DNA of 64,000 nt from Rhodospirillaceae bacterium (GTDB lineage Bacteria > Pseudomonadota > Alphaproteobacteria > MPNO01 > UBA2964): NCBI GenBank assembly GCA_002720855.1, contig PBIN01000002.1:205930-269929 (forward strand), in the 5' to 3' direction. Below are positions 60,600 through 64,000 of this stretch, one piece after another. Position numbers and translations under genes: made by a program. The notes under the pieces are model-generated. The model was not told the origin of the DNA and did no database searches. It saw nothing but the letters and a program-made list of their open reading frames with translations. Within the stretch, counting starts at the first letter, position 1, and every line of letters starts with the position of its first letter.

Positions 60600-61556
60600 T
60601 TAATCAGAGAATTCGTAAGTTTCTTTGCCCAAGACTTCCAGGTTTCTATTCAGTCTGACTAATAATGCAGATAGTTCTGCAGCATCGGTTGAATCCAGTG
60701 CAGGACCCGGTTTGCGCGTTGTTGCGGAACTGATAATTCCGCGTCGACGTAAAACGTCTTTGCGGAGCGCCAACCCTATACCGATCTGTTGTTCGTGCCG
60801 GACAAGCGGAAGATAGGCGTCAAACAGGTCTTCTGCTTCTTCGAATTTTTCGTTGGAATGAAGCGCGCAAACCTGAACCATCATTTCGGCAAAGGCAAAA
60901 CCGGTCATGGCACCATCGACGCCTCGTTGAAGCTCTTGCGGTAGATACAAAGCGCCATTGCCGACAAGAACGCTGACCCGGCGCCGGTTTCCGGCTTCTT
61001 CGTCCTGACGGAATTGCGAGATCTTCCTTAATCCGGGCGAATCTTCGTGCTTTAAGATTTTCAAACTGGGAAGGTCTGCGAAAAGTTTGTTCAAGAGCTC
61101 CACGGAAAAATACACGTTGCTGCTTGGCGGGTAGTCCTGCAGCACAATGGGTGTGTCTCCCAATGTCTCACAGACATCATGATAGTAGTTTTCGATTTGC
61201 CTGTCGGTTCGCAAACCAGCCATGGGCGCGACCATGACGCCTGAAGCCCCGATATTCATGACGTTACTTGTCAGGGTTTGAATTGCCCCCAGCGCTGGTG
61301 CCGACACGCCGACCACGACAGGAACCCGTCCTTCAACGCGGTTCAGAACGCGTTCGCAAAACGTAATGGACTCATCAGGTGTCAGTTTTGGTGCCTCACC
61401 CATAACACCAAGGATCGTCATGCCTGTTACGCCGCTTTCCAGATAGTAATCGACCATCCGGTCGGTACTTTCCAGGTCGAGGGCGCCATCCTCCTCGAAC
61501 GGTGTTGCAGAGATGATAAAAACGCCCTTCGCGGTCTCATCCAGTACTGGTGACAT
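60600..61556 (-). CDS. Dihydrodipicolinate synthase/N-acetylneuraminate lyase family aldolase
   Basis: 318 residues. The fold is recognisable from ATPFEEDGALD, MTILGVMGEAPKLT in place of GTTGE, VPVVVGVSA, the Tyr in VLQDYPPSSN (Tyr142) and the probable Schiff-base Lys169 in LKILKHED. It lacks the usual YN(V/I)P signature, so it is not DapA for lysine synthesis; a catabolic aldolase or dehydratase is likelier. AGGA precedes the ATG by 7 bases. It is convergent with the PEP mutase-like gene (8 bases) and divergent from the hydantoinase gene. Confidence 0.85.
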   Translation of the reverse strand: MSPVLDETAKGVFIISATPFEEDGALDLESTDRMVDYYLESGVTGMTILGVMGEAPKLTPDESITFCERVLNRVEGRVPVVVGVSAPALGAIQTLTSNVMNIGASGVMVAPMAGLRTDRQIENYYHDVCETLGDTPIVLQDYPPSSNVYFSVELLNKLFADLPSLKILKHEDSPGLRKISQFRQDEEAGNRRRVSVLVGNGALYLPQELQRGVDGAMTGFAFAEMMVQVCALHSNEKFEEAEDLFDAYLPLVRHEQQIGIGLALRKDVLRRRGIISSATTRKPGPALDSTDAAELSALLVRLNRNLEVLGKETYEFSD

Positions 61557-61646
61557 GATTAATCCTAATCTATTGCCAGATGGTTTTGCTGTTCGCTTGT
61601 GATAGCGTCTAGTCTGATCAAACTTGACCGGTAAGGAAAGACCATC

Positions 61647-63104
61647 GTGGCTGAATTCGACCTTGTCATCCGGAACGCAGATGTTGCTACAGAACGCGAC
61701 CGGTTCGCCTGCGATATCGGTGTGCAGGATGGAAAAATCGCGGCACTTGAATCCGGTCTATCCGATGGTGAACGAGAAATCGATGTCGAAGGTATGCTCG
61801 TTATGCCTGGCGGGGTCGATAGCCACTGTCATGTAGAGCAAATTTCGTCCAACGGCGTTTGGACGGCAGATGACTGGTTCACCGCAACGCGGTCCGCTGC
61901 TTGTGGCGGGACCACCACAATTATTCCCTTTGCCTGTCAGCATCGCGGTGACTCGCTTCGTGAGGTGGTGAAAGAATATCACGAGATGGCGACGCCTAAG
62001 GCCGTCATCGATTACGCGTTTCATTTAATAGTTTCCGATCCGACAGATCAGGTTCTCGGACAGGAACTCCCGGCTCTAATCAAAGACGGCTATACCAGCT
62101 TCAAAATCTATCTGACGTATGATGCGCTGATGCTGACCGACCGGCAGTTTCTGGACGTTTTAGCGGTAGCGCGCAGCGAAGGTGCCATGGTTATGGTGCA
62201 CGCTGAGAATAATGACATGATCGCTTGGATGGCCGAGCGATTACTCCGGGCCGGTTTACGGGAGCCAAAATTTCATGCCGTCGCGCGCCCCATGCTGGTA
62301 GAGCGTGAAGCGACACATCGCAGTATCGCATTGGCTGAGCTGGTTGATGTTCCAATCCTTATTGTTCATGTGTCAGGTGGTGAGGCGATCGAACAAATTC
62401 GCTGGGCACAGGAACGCGGTTTAAACGTCTATGGGGAGACATGTCCACAATATCTATTTCTGACAGAAGATGATCTGGATAAACCGGGGCTGGAAGGTGC
62501 CAAGCATATGTGTAGCCCGCCGCCTCGTGATAAAGCCAATCAGGAAGTCGTCTGGAAAGCGCTTGAGGACGGTTTGTTTGAAGTGTTTTCTTCAGACCAT
62601 GCGCCCTACCGGTTCGATGACCCCGAAGGGAAGTTCAAAGCGGGCCGTGATGCCCATTTCAAACAGATTGCAAACGGCGTTCCCGGTTTGGAAGTTCGTT
62701 TGCCGCTTTTATTTTCTGAGGGTGTTGGCAAAGGACGAATTTCTTTGCAGGAGTTCGTCGCCTTAACCGCGACAAATGCCGCGCGTCTTTATGGCCTTCA
62801 TCCCCGTAAAGGAGACGTTGCGATAGGCAGCGATGCAGACATTACGATTTGGGACCCCGACAAGCAGGTAACGATTAGGCAATCGATCCTGCATGATGCG
62901 ATGGATTACACGCCGTATGATGGTATGGAAGTAACTGGATGGCCGGTTACGACTTTTTCACGTGGCAATATCGTATGGGATAACAATGAATTTCTCGGTA
63001 AAGCCGGGCAGGGAGATTTTCTGCCCTGCGATACGCCGCCCGCGCTTTCGGCAAAGCGTCAACCTGTAACAGCTTTCGATCCGGTGACGGGTGAGCTGAG
63101 TTAG
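61647..63104 (+). CDS. Dihydropyrimidinase/D-hydantoinase family enzyme
   Basis: 485 residues starting at a GTG with AAGGAAAG upstream. Metal ligands are His60 and His62 (DSHCH; the usual form is DxHxH), the carbamylated Lys153 in SFKIYLTYD, later His in VHAEN and VHVSGGEA, and Asp in SSDHAPYRFDD. It hydrolyses cyclic amides such as dihydropyrimidines, hydantoins or related rings in the cytoplasm. A ring-opening amide hydrolase fits with the RutA/RutE-like pair at 9.2-10.9 kb, but they are 50 kb apart. Divergent from the DapA-like gene across 90 bases; its stop overlaps the convergent SDR gene by 4 bases. Confidence 0.9.
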   Translation: MAEFDLVIRNADVATERDRFACDIGVQDGKIAALESGLSDGEREIDVEGMLVMPGGVDSHCHVEQISSNGVWTADDWFTATRSAACGGTTTIIPFACQHRGDSLREVVKEYHEMATPKAVIDYAFHLIVSDPTDQVLGQELPALIKDGYTSFKIYLTYDALMLTDRQFLDVLAVARSEGAMVMVHAENNDMIAWMAERLLRAGLREPKFHAVARPMLVEREATHRSIALAELVDVPILIVHVSGGEAIEQIRWAQERGLNVYGETCPQYLFLTEDDLDKPGLEGAKHMCSPPPRDKANQEVVWKALEDGLFEVFSSDHAPYRFDDPEGKFKAGRDAHFKQIANGVPGLEVRLPLLFSEGVGKGRISLQEFVALTATNAARLYGLHPRKGDVAIGSDADITIWDPDKQVTIRQSILHDAMDYTPYDGMEVTGWPVTTFSRGNIVWDNNEFLGKAGQGDFLPCDTPPALSAKRQPVTAFDPVTGELS

Positions 63105-63889
63105 ATACTCCGAATATAGCCGCCATCGACACGGATTGTGCCGCCCGTTACATAACCTGCACAGTCACTCACGAGAAAAGCAGCAACTTTGGCAAATTCG
63201 TCAACGGTACCGTATCGTCCCGCCGGTATCGTTGCATGAGAAGCTTTAACGACGTCCTCTACGGGTATGCCCTGGGCCTTGGAAGCATTTGCATCAATTT
63301 GGTCAACCCGGTCCGTATGAATGCGGCCGGGCATAATTGCATTTACGGTGACGCCATCTTTGGCGATTTCAGTCGATAAGGTTTTGGCCCAACCGATGAG
63401 AGAGGCCCGCAAAGTGTTGGAAATTCCGAGATTGGGTATCGGCTGCGCAGCGCCCGAACTTGAAATAATCAGGATACGGCCCCAACCCCGCTCTCTCATG
63501 CCGGGTAAAAACGCGTTGGCGATTTCGATCTGACTCAGAACGACAGGACGGAATTGTTGTTCAATAACTTCTGGGTTGGCCGCAGCAATTGCCCCGGGAG
63601 GAGGGCCGCCACCGTTATTAACGACAATATCGATACCGCCAAATTCCTCAGTCACTGATGTAATGAGGTCAGCGACAGAGGATGCCTCCGTCAAATCCAG
63701 GCGGTAGCCCTTGGCTTTAATGCTGGTCCGGTTTGCGAGTTCTTCTGCCTGGGTCTGCATTGCCGCACCGTCACGTCCGCAAAGCGCGACATTTGCCCCC
63801 TCTGCTGCGAGCTGCTCAGCAATCCCCTGACCAAGACCTCTTGAGCCACCCAGAATAAGAGCGCGTTTGTCGGTTAGGCCTAAATCCAT
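63101..63889 (-). CDS. SDR family protein lacking the YxxxK motif
   Basis: 262 residues. The Rossmann GGSRGLGQGIA (14-24) and VVNNGGGPP (89-97) are present, as are Ser143-145. The catalytic Tyr and Lys are replaced: the segment reads GISNTLR, so Ser157 stands for Tyr and Arg161 for Lys. A subgroup of 3-oxoacyl-ACP reductase-like SDRs has this SNxLR form, so it is probably not a decayed copy, but classical dehydrogenase chemistry is doubtful. It is unlike the four other SDRs here. Its stop overlaps the hydantoinase stop by 4 bases; the 111 bases upstream of its start to the window edge hold no gene I can support. Confidence 0.88.
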   Translation of the reverse strand: MDLGLTDKRALILGGSRGLGQGIAEQLAAEGANVALCGRDGAAMQTQAEELANRTSIKAKGYRLDLTEASSVADLITSVTEEFGGIDIVVNNGGGPPPGAIAAANPEVIEQQFRPVVLSQIEIANAFLPGMRERGWGRILIISSSGAAQPIPNLGISNTLRASLIGWAKTLSTEIAKDGVTVNAIMPGRIHTDRVDQIDANASKAQGIPVEDVVKASHATIPAGRYGTVDEFAKVAAFLVSDCAGYVTGGTIRVDGGYIRSI

Positions 63890-64000
63890 TCTTATAATCC
63901 TTTGTTAGAACACTCGGAGATTTCAGATTTCGTGTTGCCGTTTCTGCCGGGACTTTGAGCTGAATGCCATAACCGGCGGACAAAGGTATCTTTGCACCAT

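Noticed and set aside
63202-63215. A 12-of-14 match to the TetR-type palindrome (ACGGTACCGT core at 63204-63213)
   Set aside because: It lies inside the SDR gene and encodes Tyr-Gly-Thr-Val in frame; no promoter is nearby, so it is probably a coding coincidence.
1-64000. Search for CRISPR arrays, tRNA/rRNA genes, insertion sequences and phage genes
   Set aside because: No direct repeat arrays, transposase-like frames or RNA gene patterns were noticed on reading; a dedicated tRNA scan was not possible.

Overview
The window looks like a piece of a proteobacterial chromosome, most likely an alphaproteobacterium with broad catabolic capacity. This rests on moderate GC, dense short-gap operons, a complete tripartite tricarboxylate transporter, many TauD-type dioxygenases and SDRs, and an LplT-acyltransferase-AMP ligase fusion. 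I saw no rRNA, tRNA, CRISPR array, insertion sequence or phage gene. Taxonomy is inference only. Almost the whole window is one large catabolic region built from repeated paralogous enzyme families.

Left part (1-10.9 kb): the C-terminal end of a UbiD-type decarboxylase, a TetR regulator, a second UbiD decarboxylase behind a clear promoter and palindromic operator, and an SDR. A block of unrelated genes follows: PH-domain protein, small membrane protein, GIY-YIG protein, and a saccharopine-dehydrogenase-like/DUF4166 pair facing a GbsR/MarR regulator. Both promoters of that last block carry the same inverted repeat. A TauD dioxygenase and a RutE-like/RutA-like flavin enzyme pair come next.

Middle left (10.9-28.3 kb): the 1136-residue lipid-remodelling fusion, a methyltransferase, and two further UbiD-SDR-TauD clusters. 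One is TauD-TauD-VOC-UbiD-SDR-SDR; the other is TauD facing SDR-UbiD. A TPR lipoprotein, a DUF547 protein, a DUF3047 protein and a diiron ferritin-like protein are interspersed.

Middle right (28.4-50.5 kb): six ThDP-dependent 2-oxoacid decarboxylase-like enzymes, three FMN 2-hydroxyacid oxidases, two ornithine-cyclodeaminase-like enzymes, a DUF3891 protein, a lone molybdenum hydroxylase large subunit and an alpha/beta hydrolase, arranged as divergent operons. The logic resembles mandelate-type chemistry: 2-hydroxyacid to 2-oxoacid to aldehyde.

Right part (50.6-64 kb): another TauD, two amidohydrolase-2 (ACMSD/LigW-like) enzymes around a Rieske ferredoxin and a small unknown protein, a MmgE/PrpD enzyme, TctC-TctB-TctA, a PEP mutase/isocitrate lyase-family enzyme, a DapA-family aldolase, a hydantoinase/dihydropyrimidinase and an SDR that lacks YxxxK. 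Together these suggest uptake of a carboxylated compound followed by decarboxylation, oxidation and C-C cleavage. The substrate cannot be read from sequence alone. No UbiX (prenyl-FMN synthase) gene is present, so the UbiD cofactor must be made elsewhere.
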